The position numbers and the translations under genes were made by a program. From the NCBI GenBank assembly GCA_037783415.1, contig JAZGTN010000035.1, positions 3,658,001-3,722,000 of the forward strand: a DNA stretch of 64,000 nucleotides. Reading direction: 5' to 3'. The notes below the pieces were generated by a model. That model saw only the letters and a program-made list of their open reading frames with translations, did no database searches and was not told the origin of the DNA. Below, in pieces: positions 24,701 to 39,700 of the stretch (position 1 is its first letter; every line of letters begins with the position of its first letter). Origin of the DNA: Leptasterias polaris (Eukaryota; Echinodermata; Asteroidea; Forcipulatida; Asteriidae).

Positions 24701-27700
24701 GGGTAATTTACAGGCAACCAGTTTCAGTGGTCTAGTGCTGGAAAGGCAAAGGTTGTAGGTTTGAATCACACCGGAGTAACAATATGCATGTGTTTTTTTT
24801 TTCACAGGACACGGGAAAAGACTTAATACACAGTGATTTATACACATCGGTGTATGGGTAAAACCAAATAAAAACTTGCACCCAGTTCTTTCATCTCAAT
24901 ATCAGGAATGAAAATTGGATTTGTTAACTATCAGACTATTGATAAAGTTCACTGATGTAAGAGGCATGTTGGCTGCATAGGGGGGGGGGGGGGGGGGTTA
25001 TTTAAATAATCGCCTCCCTTTCAAATAAACGGTTATCTTGAAATCTTCTTTCAAAACGAATGTTAGACAGTGGTGTGCTTCTTCGGAATTGTTGTAGTGG
25101 AAGTCCAAAGTATGGTGAAACACTTTTCTAATAAAACAGTCTTTAGATAAAAAAAAATCAACTGGAGACATTTCTGTTAAAACAAAGTTGTTAATCTTCC
25201 AGAAAACAGACAAATTATATTAATGTAAGTCAACCTAAATCTCTCATGTTAGAAAGGTAACAAGTTGATCAAAGACAAAATCAGGCTGGTCCTCTCTCTC
25301 ACTGTCACCAACATATTGATTACATCAGAATAAGTTAGTAATCAGTATAGGATAAAAACATTAATAACTGTATTTTACTGAAAGAAAATTAAAAGTCAAT
25401 GATTTAAAGTTTGTTATCAATTAAAAAAAATTAATATGTAACATAAAACACTGAAAAACAAACAATTTGTTGATATCAGGTTTACATATCCGTTAAGTTT
25501 GTTAGTAATATTTCTGATAAATTGATCTAAGGTGATTGTCACAAGAATCATCTTGATTATAATTAAATTGTGAGTAATCCTCAGGATGGCCAGACAGATG
25601 AAACTCTTGGGAGATGGAGATGATATCAGAGATGATCAAACCATAATGGTTATGAGAAGTAGCTAGGTTATCAGGACAAGAAGATGAAGACATTTATGGT
25701 AGTCACACCTAAAGCAATACTCATTCACTGAAACAGAATAAGAAATCAAATTTAAACCTGTTACTGTGACTGTAAAAACACAGTTTGTGATAGCCTGATT
25801 TCCAGCTGAGTCAGTATACTGTACAGTACATGTATGACATCACAATGGCAGCATCGTGACAACAATCTACAGTACACACATGCTCTCCACTGAACTGATT
25901 GTGGATATTCTTTTCTTGTCTCTCAGAATAAAATATAATGTAATGATTTGAAAGATATTGTGACAAGAAGGATCCACAAGTTCTTCTTGGTGATATAAAG
26001 AAGAATCCTAACCAATAAAAACAACCATTCAGAGTGAAAAGATTAAGGCTTTGAGTTTGAAGAATATTTCCAAGTTGAAGAACTTTAATACAATTGAAGG
26101 AATTCAGTATGAACACATTGATGAGAAAGGCGATAAATAAATACATGTACAAGATACAACAAAAGAACAGATACAAAACAAAGTAATAGCAAAATACAAT
26201 AAATATACTAAACAAGAGATGAAGAACTTTCTTTTACAAAAGATTACAAGGTTACATGTTTTGGAACTGATTCATTTCCTTAGACATATACTAATTTAAA
26301 GAAGAAATTGTCAGGTATACTGATGATTATACAATGATCTTTCAGTAAAGAAATGCCCATTTTGACTAACAGGCTAGCTTCTGCAACTTCATATATATCT
26401 GACGGACAAGTTCCATCTTCAAATTGTGGAGGCTCGATATCTCCGAAGACCAATTACATTAAATTTCAAACAAAACTGACTTTTGCAACTTTAAGAAAAG
26501 GTTCAAAGTTTATTTTAATTATGTATGGTTATAATATCTATTAATTCACGTCCAAACAACCGTACAATAAGTTTAGAAACAGATCAAGACAAGGGTATTT
26601 GTTAGTGAGAAAAAGCAATAAGTGTCATAACAATGAGAACGTGATCTACCTGTACACGTTACTCCATCTCCAGTGTAGCCAGCTCTACATGAACACATAT
26701 AGCTGCCTGGTGCGTTTGTGCAGTCGGCATTCATGTCGCACACACTTGAACCATCAGTACACTCGTTATAATCTATTAATCAACAACCATACTTGTGTTA
26801 GAAGGATTAATTTCAAAATAATATGTATCTATGGAGATCAATTAGAATACGATTTAATCAAAATTACCTTGAAGAAGTTTACAAAAGGTTCAAGATAATT
26901 GGGTATTTTTGGACAAAAATCAATAAATGTCATAATGATGAGAATGTGCTCTACCTGTACACGTGGTTCCATTTCCAGTGTAGCCTGTTTTGCATGTGCA
27001 CATAAAGCTGCCATCTGTGTCCGTGCAATTTGCATTCACGTCACAGACATTTGGATCGTCAGTACATTCGTCTATATCTATTAATCAACAACAACACTTG
27101 TGTTAAAATAAAAAATAAGCTCCAGATATACTGTTCCAATGACAGAGAGTCCTAAAACACGGTGGAAAATCAATACACATTTTTACACTATGGTACCTAC
27201 CATTGAATGAAAAACCTGAAAGTTTCAAAATGTGTCCAGATAAATTAACTCAATCAAGCAACAAAATATACAAACATACCATACATCCATGCATGGTTTA
27301 TGAAACTCGGGGACGGATTCAGTGGGGGGGGGGGGGGGGGGGGGGGCTTGGGGGCGCACGCCCCTTTTTCCTTCAAGAAGAAAAGGAAAACTAGACATTT
27401 AATTTTTGTGACATCACAAAAACAAGGTGTTCATGTTGGGGATCCATGCACTGAATCTTATTATGCATGACCTATGTTCCATGTGTCATTGTTCAAGAGT
27501 CGTAATATTTCGATTTCAATCGGAAGGCAAAGGTCAAATTGTAGTCAAATCTGTGAGACGTTTGATTGATGGTGAACTGTTCGCCGATGTACAGATTGTA
27601 AAAATCGTATGTGTGGTTTAGGAGTGTTGTCTTGCTATTTGTAATCGGAAGTCAAGGTCTATTTTGATGAAATTTTTGTAGCGTTTCCCGAGTTTATAAT

Positions 27701-30700
27701 GAACTTTGTACAGTTGGCGAATATCCATTATGTTGTTCAGGAGTTTTGTTTTTTCAATAAGCATTATGGAAGTTTGTTTAATGATAGTGGATGGCTGATT
27801 GATTGGGAATGTTGTGGTCAAATTTGTAATTTATTCAATGTAGAATAAACTTTTAGGTTAAATCCTCCGGGGAAATGTTCAATTAGATCACCAGAGATGC
27901 AGTAGAGAGTGACTTTGAACACAACAATAGTGAAGGTGATATTTATCAGGCATGCAACTGGTTAACAACATTCACTATTGTCATTGTGGTCATTGTGGAG
28001 GATTCCATTGTTCAGGTAAATAATACTATAGGAAATAAGTAATTTCCAAATTTGTTTATATTTTTTTCATATTAATTATATCTGATACATTTCAAGAGGG
28101 AGCATATTATGGAAAGCCATGTGGTATGATGGCTGACACGTATTTGGAAGTACCGTGATTGTTCTAATTCCATGCTTGAGGGCGCTATTGACACTTCGCG
28201 GAAGTCAATGGCTGTTGAGTACATGTTTTGCTAAGCTGAACCTGAGAAATCCACCTAGTTATATGTATCAGCCACGCAAAACTCTTGCCGCATGTTGGTT
28301 ATCACATGCTCTAACTCCCGAACTCTCTAACCCCAGATGTGAAAGGAAATTCACATAGAATTACGCCAGGGAAAACCACATGCAATCAGGTAGGGACTGA
28401 AACCCCAATCCACATAGTGCCTCCAGCGGGATTCAAACTGGGGTCCTAGAGGTGGAAGGCGAGGCAAGATCGATACCACTATGCCAGCCCAACCTCCCAA
28501 GTCATTAAGTTAACCGGCTCAGTAACTTGGATTCAAAGGTACAATATAACTTATCATCTGTTTTTGAAGTTAGTTCTTTGGGGGGTTAAGATTTCATGTA
28601 CTTCTTCTAACCATCCAATCCCGAAATAAATGGCCTCGTTTTAGAGAAAACAAAGTGGTTCATTTCCAAGGTTTTTTATCATCACCATCTGGGGGTCACA
28701 ACCCAGATTTCACAGACAGTCATATGCATGTTTATTTTGATTTCAGAAATCTTAATAAGCATGGGTCATTTGGGTGGTCTTTAGATGCCATTTTCCTGAC
28801 TTGCCCAGGATTTCAGAGATGGTATTTCTATGGAGGATTTGTGCTATTATAAAACAATTATTATAGTTTATTATTTGATATTACAATTTTTGTAATCATG
28901 TTAGGGCTTTCAGATTGCTCTAATCAAGTTGTTTTTCCCCTGATATTTAACAATCGTGTACTTTTTCTGTAACTACATGAACGTTAATATCGTCTTTCAA
29001 ATTACCTGAAACAGTGATTAAGAATGTGCAAGAGTTATTGACCAGGCCTGCAGTATCTGTAGCGTTACACTGAACAAAAGTGAGACCGATACCCACAGTA
29101 TAATTCTCAGGATTCAGGACAACTGAAGTTCCCATCTCAAAGCATTCAACTGTCACTATATCACCAGAGTTGTCCGTGGCATTGGGAAGGTCAAAACTAA
29201 TCTCTGCAGTTGCTAGACCAAGAGATGTACTCATAAGTATATTATTGGTGCAGTCCTCAAATATAGGGGGCTCCATATCTGTAAGAGATTACAACAAAAA
29301 GAAATGCACGTATATGTTTTAGTGCCATGAGTAATGTATGCTAGAATGTGCACTTTATAAATCCATAAATTATATTATAAATATGTCCATTTGTTAACAG
29401 TCCAAAGTCATCCAAAATCTGTCTCATAATTTTGTCTCAATTTTGGGGTAGATTAAAACGTTCTTCCCTTGGTATCTTAAAGTGCTTGCTATGTTTCAGA
29501 CAGATATGCTAAGTTCTTGAGTGATGGGACCCATTTGTTTAGCAACATGTAACGGTTCACAAGGTAACAAGTGCAATATGCAGCCAACCATGCCAGACAC
29601 ACCGAGGAAAACCACTCTTCTTGATGATCAGTGCACTGGGTTCTTCTCTGCGCATCAAACAACACACAGGAAATATGGCTTTACCTCCCATCCGAAGTGT
29701 CTTGCTTCAGGACACAAGAGTCACGACCGGGACTCGCACCCACACTCTGCTGATCAGAAACACCAGAGTTTGAGTCCAATGCTCTTGACCGACATTAGTG
29801 ATTATGGCTGGATCACCACGTTAAAATGCATTGCAGCATAGGCTACTATTAGCAACAGCCTTACATTAGAAACAGCCGCAGCCAAAAATGATGACAAAAA
29901 TGATTTGACGCATGGGGTGCTTTGTGAAAAGGTAAAAAAAATATATAACATTACTTTTCCTACATTTACAGATTTATTTCAAACTAACAAAAGAGTCCTA
30001 CACATTTAATGATTCCTCTGTCATGTATGATTAGTGAAATGGAATTCTTTTTAAGTTACCTACCTATCACTGTAATATTGAAATCACATGTTGCATTGTT
30101 GGTGGAGTTGTCTGTAGCCATGTACTGCACAACAAACGGCGACATTGAAAGGTTGAACCGAACTTTATCTCCAATGTTAAACATCATTCCGTCAACAATG
30201 ACAGCAATGATCGGAATAAATCCAGAGTTATCCTCAGATGATTCTGGCATTGGTAACGCAATTGTTGCATAATTCTTGCTGTGATCCGTATAATCAGTCA
30301 GATTACCAGGACAGGTAATATTAGGTGGTTCCATATCTGTTCAAAAGTATAAAAGTACAATCAGCATTTATTTATAGATCCCCTTGCTATGGTCTGCCAT
30401 CTTGGAAGTCAAGTTATATGTATAGATATGGCATGTGACACGAACAATGTGAGCAGTGATGTGCATTTTTAGTGCTGTGGTGGAGCCCCTGTTATCCGAG
30501 TCCTAGTTCCTCAGGTCTATGTAAATTTAGTCCTATTTTTCTTATTTCCGGCAGCCCGGGGAAGTGATAAAAAATAAATTGTGATAAAAATCAAACAAAT
30601 TGTCGCGTCTGTGCAAGAACGTTGTATCTCGATTTTTGAAAAAAAGTTGCATCTCGCACAAAAAAACGTTGTATCTCGGCTTGTACTTGTTTTGTGTACA

Positions 30701-33700
30701 TCCGGGCTATTTTTAGTAAGAGACAATGTTTTGATAATTACAAACTCTCACGTAACATAGGAGCTATTTTAGGTGATATGACATTTTGGCTCTGACACAA
30801 GGAAAATCTACAAACAATAAATGGCTTTACATAAAAAGGCTCGTACTCTTACCTACGATAGTGATGTTGAAAAAACAAAGACTCCTCGGGCGTCTTGGGT
30901 CAACCTCATCAGTTGCAATACACGTAGAAAGGTGTATTCCCTGCTGAAGCGTGGCTCCATCAGAGTCTATTGTTATGCAAGTCACACTCACCAGGTTACC
31001 AGAGTTGTCCATGGCAGCTGGTCTTGCATAGGTGATATATGCGTTGGGTAGACCAGGTGATGTGGGAAAGGTGAGATCCACACATCCAGTAAATACAGGA
31101 TCCTCGTTATCTGTGAAAACAAAAGGCATCCAACAAGTTTAGTTCTATCATGTCATCTTTGTAAACTGATCCTTCAGAGATTTTATTTTTCTTCTCAGAA
31201 ATAAACAATATATAGCTTTTAAAATTAACTTCATCCAAAGAAAATAAAGAAATGATTTGCAAGATATTTAACAATTTAATGGATAAGAGTTTATTACCAC
31301 GAACTTCTTCAAACACAATAATAAAAATTAATAACAAATACAACATAATTCCTACATTAAAATTAAAAAAATCATACAAACACCCTCTCAAAAAATCTTT
31401 AACATTTTATTGATTTCTAAAACATTTACTTTACCCTACAACTAAACTGAATGAGAGCTTTTGTCACATGAGGCAAGTTTGGCAGGCAACTTAGAGGTCA
31501 CCAACTACACTACATGCAAAAGGAACCAGCAAAAAGAAGCAATTTGCTGATACATGTAGTGGTATTGTATAACAATCCCAAGAATAATTATTGAAATAAT
31601 TGTTCCTCTTGAAAACTGCCTGAAATTTATTAGGTACCTGTGAATTGCCTTGGGTGACATGACCTTAAAAATAACACAAAACTGAAATGTTTTGTAAAAT
31701 ATATATATATATATATATTTATAGAATGTTCATCACAAGGAAAACATTACAAAATATCAATTCAGAAAAGGATCTTTCTTTGATCTTTTTGATTGCCTGC
31801 TATGGGCATTTTGGTACAAGCTGCTTGCAGTCGCTTGCAGCCGCTTTGGTCTCTCAGGGTCAGAAATTTTCATGTATTACCGATGCACTTAATTAGCTTC
31901 CCCTGTTTGAACATTTAAAAGCACCAACCAATTAGAATTCACAAACTCAACCAATCATGTGAGCATTTCAACATGAGTGAACAATGCAACTCCATCATGT
32001 GTCCACAAAAAATCATATTTAACACAAACACTTTATGGATTAAAATGCAGACTATTCACAAAGGCATAAATGATCAGCTTTAAATTCACCACATTAAAAA
32101 ACCCAAACACGATATTGGTTAAAAGCAACAACTGCTTGGGACATACAACCCATAGCCCAAATGTGTAATACTCTACAAACCATTTTGAGACCACATCACC
32201 CACATTGCTTGTACTGAAATAGTGACCACAGCACCCACATTGCTTGTACTGAAATGAACAAAGAAGCTACATGGCTTGAACTGAAATGACCATAGCATGC
32301 AGCCACATGGCTTGAATTGAAATAACCATAGCACCCACATTGCTTGTACTGAAATAACCATAGCACCCACATTGCTTGTACTGAAATGACCACAGCATTG
32401 CTTGTACTGAAATGACCATAGCAGCCACATGGCTTGTACTGAAATGACCATAGCAGCCACATGGCTTGTACTGAAATGACCATAGCACCCACAAAGTTTG
32501 ACTTATAATTATATCCAACCGAAAAGATTATGTCGTATCCTTATTTTCCCTCAAGTTTCTCAAGTTTCTGTGGAATGGGATAGTGCAAAAAACGGGTGCT
32601 GTAAGTGAAGAGGATGAGTACAGAAGTGACAATGAGTGAAAGAACATTTGAGCACATACAATTGAAGTAACTGTAGAAGAGGCTTAATGAGGAGACAGTG
32701 TGTCTAACAGAATAAAGTTTAAGAGATGATATCACATCTGGTCCCACCAGGTTAATGGTTCGCTGCTGAATCCTGTCAAGTAAGAGTTAAGTGACACACT
32801 GGTGACGGCCCAGTTGTGACAGCAATATTCCATAACTGGGCATATGGTGGATTTGGAGAGATGGAGCATGACACTGGTATAAACAGCCAAGGTGCCACAG
32901 TATTTTTAGCTTCATCAGAGAAGTATTCATCCCAGCTGAGGTTGGAAGTAATATCCAGGTTGGAAGTAACATCATCTGTTATTGAAGGGGTTTTTTTTTT
33001 TTGGGGGGGGGGTTAAGATTTCATGTCCTTCTTAATATCCAATCCCGAAATAAATGGCCACGTTTTAGAGAAAACAACACAAAATGGTTCATGTTTTTCA
33101 AGGTTTTTTATCATCACCATCTGGGGGTCACAACCCAGATTTCACAGACAGTCATATGCATGTTTATCTTGATTTCAGCAATCCAAATAAGCATGGGTCA
33201 TTTGGGTGTTCTTCAGAATGGTATTTCTATGGAGAATTTGTGCTATTAAAAAACAATTATTATAGTTTATTATTTGATATTACAATTTTTATAATCATCA
33301 GTGGGCTTTCAGATTGCACTAATCAATTTGTTTTCCCCCTGATATTTAACAATCCTGTACTTTCTCTGTAACTACATGAACATTAACATCGTCTTTTAAA
33401 TTACCTGAAACAGTGATTGAGAATGTGCAAGAGTTATTGACCAGGCCTGCAGTATCTGTAGCGTTACACTGGACAAAAGTGAGACCGATACCCACAGTAT
33501 AATTCTCAGGATTCAGGACAACTGAAGTTCCCATCTCAAAGCATTCAACTGTCACTGTATCACCAGAGTTGTCCGTGGCATTGGGGAGGTCAAAACTAAT
33601 CTCTGCAGTTGCTAGACCAAGAGATGTACCCATATGTATATTATTGGTGCAGTCCTCAAATATAGGGTGCTCCATATCTGTAAGAGATTACAACAAAAAG

Positions 33701-36700
33701 AAATGCACGTATATGTTTTAGTGCCATGAGTAATGTATGCTAGAATGTGCACTTTATAAATCCATAAATTATATAATAAATATGTCCATTTGTTAACATT
33801 CCAAAGTCCTCCAAAATCTGTCTCATAATTTTGTCTCACTTTTGGGGGTAAATTAAAAAATCAATCAGAAAAATAATAAATTCTTCCCTTGGTATCTTAA
33901 AGTGCTTACTATGTTTCAGACAGGTATGCTAAGTTCTTGAGTTATGGGTTCTTCTGCGCACATCACACACAGCACACAGGACCTACGGCTTTACCTCCCA
34001 TCCGAAGGATGAACCAATAATGGTTAAGTGTCTTGCTTCAGGACACAAGAGTCACGACGGGGACTTGAACCCACACTCTGCTGATCAGAAACACCAGAGC
34101 TTGAGTCCGGTGCTCTAGACCGACATTATAGTGGTTACGGCTGGATCACCACGTTAAAATGCATTGCAGCATAGGCTACCCTTAGAAACAGCCGCAGCCA
34201 AAAAATGATGACAAAAATGATTTGACGCATCGGGTGTTTGGTGAAAGGTTTTTAACAAATAACAAATTACTTTTCCTACTTACAGTTTTATTTCAAACTA
34301 GCAAAAGTGTCGTACACATTTAATGATTCCTCTGTCATGTATGATTAGTGAAATGGAATTCTTTTTAAGTTACCTACCTATCACTGTAATATTGAAATCA
34401 CATGTTGCATTGTTGGTGGAGTTGTCTGTAGCCATGTACTGCACAACAAACGGCGACATTGAAAGGTTGAACCGAACATTATCTTCAACGTTAAACATCA
34501 TTCCGTCAAAAACGACAGCAATGATCGGAATAAATCCGGAGTTATCCTCAGATGATTCTGGCATTGGTAATGCAATTGTTGCATAATTCTTGCCGTGATC
34601 CGTATATTTAGTCAGATTACCAGGACAGGTAATATTAGGTGGTTCCATATCTGTACAAAAGTATAAAAGTACCATCAGCATTTATTTATAGATCCCCTTG
34701 CTATGGTCTGCCATCTTGGAAGTCAAGTTACATGTATATATGGTGTGTGTCTCACCAGTAAGTGATGTGAACAATGCGAACAGTGATGTGCATTTTCTTT
34801 GGCAGTGGTTATCAGTGCTGTGGTGGAGTCCCTGTAATCCGTGTCCTAGTCCCTCATGTATATATGTAAATTAAGTTCTGTTGGTATGTCATTGCGTGCC
34901 ACGCATGCGTATCTGCTGCACCCCTAAAGCTTTTGTTGTTTCCAGCTTCAAATGTCTAAAACATTTCATTGCCTTTCATTGTTAAAAAGTATTTCAGACA
35001 ACCATCACGGTTTCAATCCATATTTTGATTGCCCAGTTTTGTTTTCCTAGTTGAGGTTTTCCTCCTGCATCAATCTTTAGCGCTGAAACTAGGGTAAAAT
35101 TTTAGGGGGGGGGGGGGGGGGGTGGGCACAATGGGGTGCACTTCTGGCTCATCAAAACTGTAGTTTCTGTTTGCATTTTTCCTAAACAGGCCTCTTTTCA
35201 ACGCTCTCATTTACTACTTGTTGTTAGATAATCTACAGGTAAAAAACAAATATAAAATTGTCTGCGTGTAAATAGAAAGAAAGTTTTTAAAACACTGAAA
35301 ATACAACATACAAGATCATAAAATGTAACTTTTTATTTGGTCAATCTTAAATCTCAGAAATAAACGATATCTAGCTTTTACAATTTACTTGATCCTATGA
35401 AAATAAAGAAAACATTTTACAAGATATTTAACTTATTAATGTAAGAGTTTATTACCACTAACTTCTTCAAACACAATAATAAAAATTAATAACAAAAATG
35501 AATGTAATTCCTACATTAAAAAAAAACAAATCATACAAACACCCTCTCAAAAAATCTTTAACATTTTATTGATTTTTAAAACATTTACTTTACCCTACAA
35601 CAACCAAACTGAATGAGAGCTTTTGTCACATGAGGCAAGTTTGGCAGGCAACTTAGAGTTCACCAACTACACTATACATGCAAAAGGAACCAGCAAAAAG
35701 AAGCAATTTGCTGATACTTGTAGTGGTATTGTATAACTATCCCAAAGAATAATTATTTAAACATTTGTTCTTCTTGAAACTTGTCTGAAATGTATTAGCT
35801 ACCTGTGAATGCTTTGGGTGACATGACCTTAAAAATAACACAAAACTGAAAAGTTGTTTTGTTAAAAAGAAAAATATATATATATGTTCACAAAGAAAAC
35901 ATTACAAAATGTCAATTCAGAAAAGGATCTTTCTTTTGATCTTTTTGATTGCCTGCTTTAGGCATTTTGGTACAAGCTGCTTGCAGTCGCTTGCAGCCGC
36001 TTTGGTCTCTCTTGGTCGGAATGTTTCATTTTCACTGAAGCACTCAATTTATTTCCCACGTTTGAACATTTAAAAGCACCAACCAATTAGAATTCACAAA
36101 CTCAACCAATCATGTGAGCATTTCAACATGAGTGAACAATGCATATCCATCATGCGACTACAAAATTCATATTTAACAAACACTTTATGGATTAAAATGC
36201 ATGGCTTGTACTGAAATGACCACAGCAGGCAGCCACATGGATTGAACTGAAATTACCACAGCAGCAGCCATATGGCTTGTACTGAAATGACCATAGCAGC
36301 CACATGGCTTGTCTGAAATGACCACAGCAGCCAGCCACATGAATTGTTCCGACAATGACCACAGCACGCAGCAGCCACTTGGCTTGTACTGAAATGACCA
36401 TAGCACCCACATGGTTTGTACTGAAATGACCACAGCAGCCAGCCACATGGATTGAACTGAAATGACCACAGCAGCAGCCAACATGGTTTGTACTGAAATG
36501 ACCATAGCACCCACATGGTTTGTACTGAAATGACCACAGCAGCCAGCCACATGGATTGAACTGAAATGACCACAGCAGCAGCCAACATGGCTTGTACTGA
36601 AATGACCATAGCAGCCACATGGCTTGTCTGAAATGACCACAGCAGCCAGCCACATGAATTGTTCTGAAAATGACCACAGCAGCAGCCACATGGCTTGTAC

Positions 36701-39700
36701 TGAAATGACCATAGCAGCCACCTGGCTTGTACTGAAAAGACCATAGCACCCACATGGCGTGTACTGAAATGACCACAGCAGCCAGCCACATGGCACTGAA
36801 ATGACCATAGAAGCCACATGGCTTGTACTGAAGTGACCATAGCAGCCACATGGCTTGTACTGAAATGACCATAGCAGCCACATGGCTTGTACTGAAATGA
36901 CCATAGCAGCCACATGGCTTGTACTGAAATGACCATAGCACCCACATGGCTTGTACTGAAAAACCCATAGCAGCCACAAAATTTGACTTATAATTATAAC
37001 CGAAAAGGTTACATCGTATCATTATTTTTCAATAACTGGGCATATGGTGGATTTGGAGCGATGGAACATGGTACAAACAGCCAAGATGCCACAGTATTTT
37101 TTAGCTTTATCGGAGATGTATTCATCCCAGCTGAGGTTGGAAGTAATATCCTATCCAAGAAGGCAGATACTATAGTAGGAAGATCTAGTTCATGCAAACA
37201 CAAGGTAGAGTTGGATCTCTAGAGAGCTAGAACAGGACAACACATACAGTATTTGTTTTTATTAGAGGAGACAAGCCAATCCTTACTCCAGGCAACAATA
37301 ATTTTAAGGTCGTGGTCAAGAGTATTACTAGCTTGAGAACGAGATGTTGATGAAAGAATGTAGGTTATCTATGCACAAGTAATATAAAGATAAAGTACGG
37401 CCCAGTATTGAACCCTGAGGAACCCCCTCCCTTAATGCTGTAAGAGTGAGAGGATTGACCCTTGTGGACCATGGTAATGAGGCAATCAATGAGAAAGATT
37501 GTGATATTGCCAAGTACCAGAGATACAATAAGAGTCTAGTTTGTGGATGACTCCCTTGTGCCAAACTTGATTGAAAGCCTTGGAGTTGTCAAGGGCAACA
37601 ACTGTAGCTTCACCAGGGCTGTCAAAAGGTCGATCTCCATTGATAAGAGCCAGAGCACCAACCATAGCTTGTGGAAGCCCAAGTTTCCTCCAATTCGGCT
37701 GTCACATTCTAGTGGAAACAAATAACAGTTTATACTTTGTCAGGGATTTGTGTATAATCATATCACACTTATTTCAATTGCTGCAATCAAAAAAGCAATG
37801 GTGAACTGTCTTCAAATGCTACTTTCTTGACTTTGACAGTATTTAAGATGTAAATATTTCTGGAAAGGGTTTGTACTGGTATGAACTCGATAATCAGTGT
37901 GGTTTATTTAATAGAATATTGCAAAGCAAAACAACGTAAAACAGGGTATCGGCCACAACAATGTAAGAGAAATGGCATTTTGGCTGGTAATCTGTTCCGG
38001 CTTAGAAATTATTTTCTTAGCTTAGCGTATTTGTTTCTGCTTCTGAAATCAGTCACAGGTGGGATTGGAAAAGAAATAAAGACACAAAACCCAACATGGT
38101 TAAAGACAACAACCGCATACCAAGCTCCTCAGCTCCCAATACTGTGCTCCCAAATCTCCCAACACCAGGCCCCTTTAGAAATAAAAGTAAAGAAAAGAGC
38201 CTACCCTAAATTGCAAACAAATGTGTATTAAATTAAAAGATTTATAAGCTAATCAAACACAAGTTAAACCTATATCTGCCTGACTGGTCACAGCACGTAC
38301 ATTATTTAAATATTGTTAACAAAGACCTTTCAGCCACCTTTGTGGCCACCAACTATGTATTTATTAATAAGATATTAATAAACCCAAATAATAATTTTAA
38401 AAACCCGTTTCTGTCTAAGCCTAAGTAGCACTTATTGAAACCTAATAATAACCTTTCAGTTATTGACTGCCTTGTTAATAATTATATCCCCAAAACTGAA
38501 CTATTTTGTTGGAAAAATAATTCTCTTTAATGTGCTGTATATTTTGCAATTTTTCCATCTCATATCACTTGTTATGAAAGTATAAAGAAAGACAACATTA
38601 TTGTTCATATCTTTTGTAAGTTTAAATAAAGTTGTTTTGTACAGTGCTCTGAAACCAACGTTAAAGGATCTTTATAATATTATTTTTTATTATTTTTACT
38701 TTTATGTTTTTCCTAGAGAGGGGCTTACAGCAAGTTCTACTGAAATTACTGCAGTTAGACAGATAGGGGTTATCCTGCAACGTAACTTTTCCAGAAAGTT
38801 AGAGATGCAGAGATTGCTATATATATGCAGTTTCTCTTTCAAACTTGATGTGACTTAATGAGTTAATTTGATGGAGACAAACACTTTATACAGACTTTGA
38901 TTCCAGCACACACAAACATGTAAAGTACATGCTATTAAACAATAGTCTACTCAAATGTACCGCAAGATCTACAATGTATAACTATTTGCTTTGTAGGTTC
39001 TGTGAAAAATCTAAGCCTGTCAATAGATTTCCCCCCAAAATGTAGAACAAAAAGTGAACAAGGCTAAGAGTCACCAACTAATTATAATTAGTAAGGTGTT
39101 GGTAAAAAACAGAAAGTAGTTCACATTACCTAACATTGCTGTGTCATCCTTTTCCGCAATCTTGAGTGTTCTTTTTACACTGCCCAGGTGCAGAAAGCAT
39201 TTGCCCCGCTATGAACTGCTTCCCAGGAAACACAGCTAACGTAAACTTTCTGTGGCACCTAATTTTTCCAAGGTGATGGACGTTAGCGCGACTTGCAAGT
39301 GGAATTAATTGATCAGTAAACTGCATTGTTTTGATGTGCTGTGCTCGTTTGCACTGTAACATCTGCAGTGACAATACATGTACCATTTGAAGAACAACTT
39401 TCACAGAGCGTAAAAAACAAAACATCGTTGTATCCTTCAAATATATTGTTGTATCCTTAAATTACATCGTTATATCCTTCAGGGCTGCGTGCTAGCTCCC
39501 ACGCTCTTCGGCATCTTCTTCTCCTTGCTGCTTTCACACGCCTTCAGGTCATCAGAGGATGGCGTTTTCCTGCACACGAGAAGTGACGGGAAGTTGTTTA
39601 ACCTTGCACGTCTTCGAGCAAAGACCAAAATAAGAAGAGTCCTGATCAGAGAGATGCTTTTTGCAGACGATGCTGCTCTGTCATCCCACTCTGAGGAAGC

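Larger units (their letters stand above)
28580..32995. repeat. 4.4-kb tandem duplication, unit 1
   Basis: Carries HYR-B', HYR-A' and HYR-C exons, a SINE, the short form of the 32-bp minisatellite and a LINE remnant. It is directly adjacent to unit 2 (33000-37225), with shared GGGGTTAAGATTTCATGT at both left ends. Confidence 0.85.
33000..37225. repeat. 4.4-kb tandem duplication, unit 2
   Basis: Carries HYR-B and HYR-A, a SINE, the long minisatellite and the matching LINE remnant. HYR-C is missing: homology to unit 1 breaks off near 34.88 kb and resumes near 35.34 kb. A G-rich tract lies at 35104-35122 in the gap. Confidence 0.85.
34651..39479. other. RTK-1 large intron, left part
   Basis: Beyond the minisatellite and LINE remnant, 37.7-39.48 kb shows no coding or repeat structure that I recognise. 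CGTTGTATCCTT words just before the LINE (39.42-39.48 kb) repeat three times. Confidence 0.45.

Noticed and set aside
30009..30272. Plus-strand open frame, repeated at 34323-34586
   Set aside because: Antisense shadow of HYR-A' and HYR-A exons.
32173..32518. Three overlapping open frames on the minus strand
   Set aside because: Same minisatellite, short array.
36185..37022. Long overlapping open frames (230-276 codons) on the minus strand
   Set aside because: They are readings of the 32-bp minisatellite in three frames. No start, splice or composition evidence of a protein.
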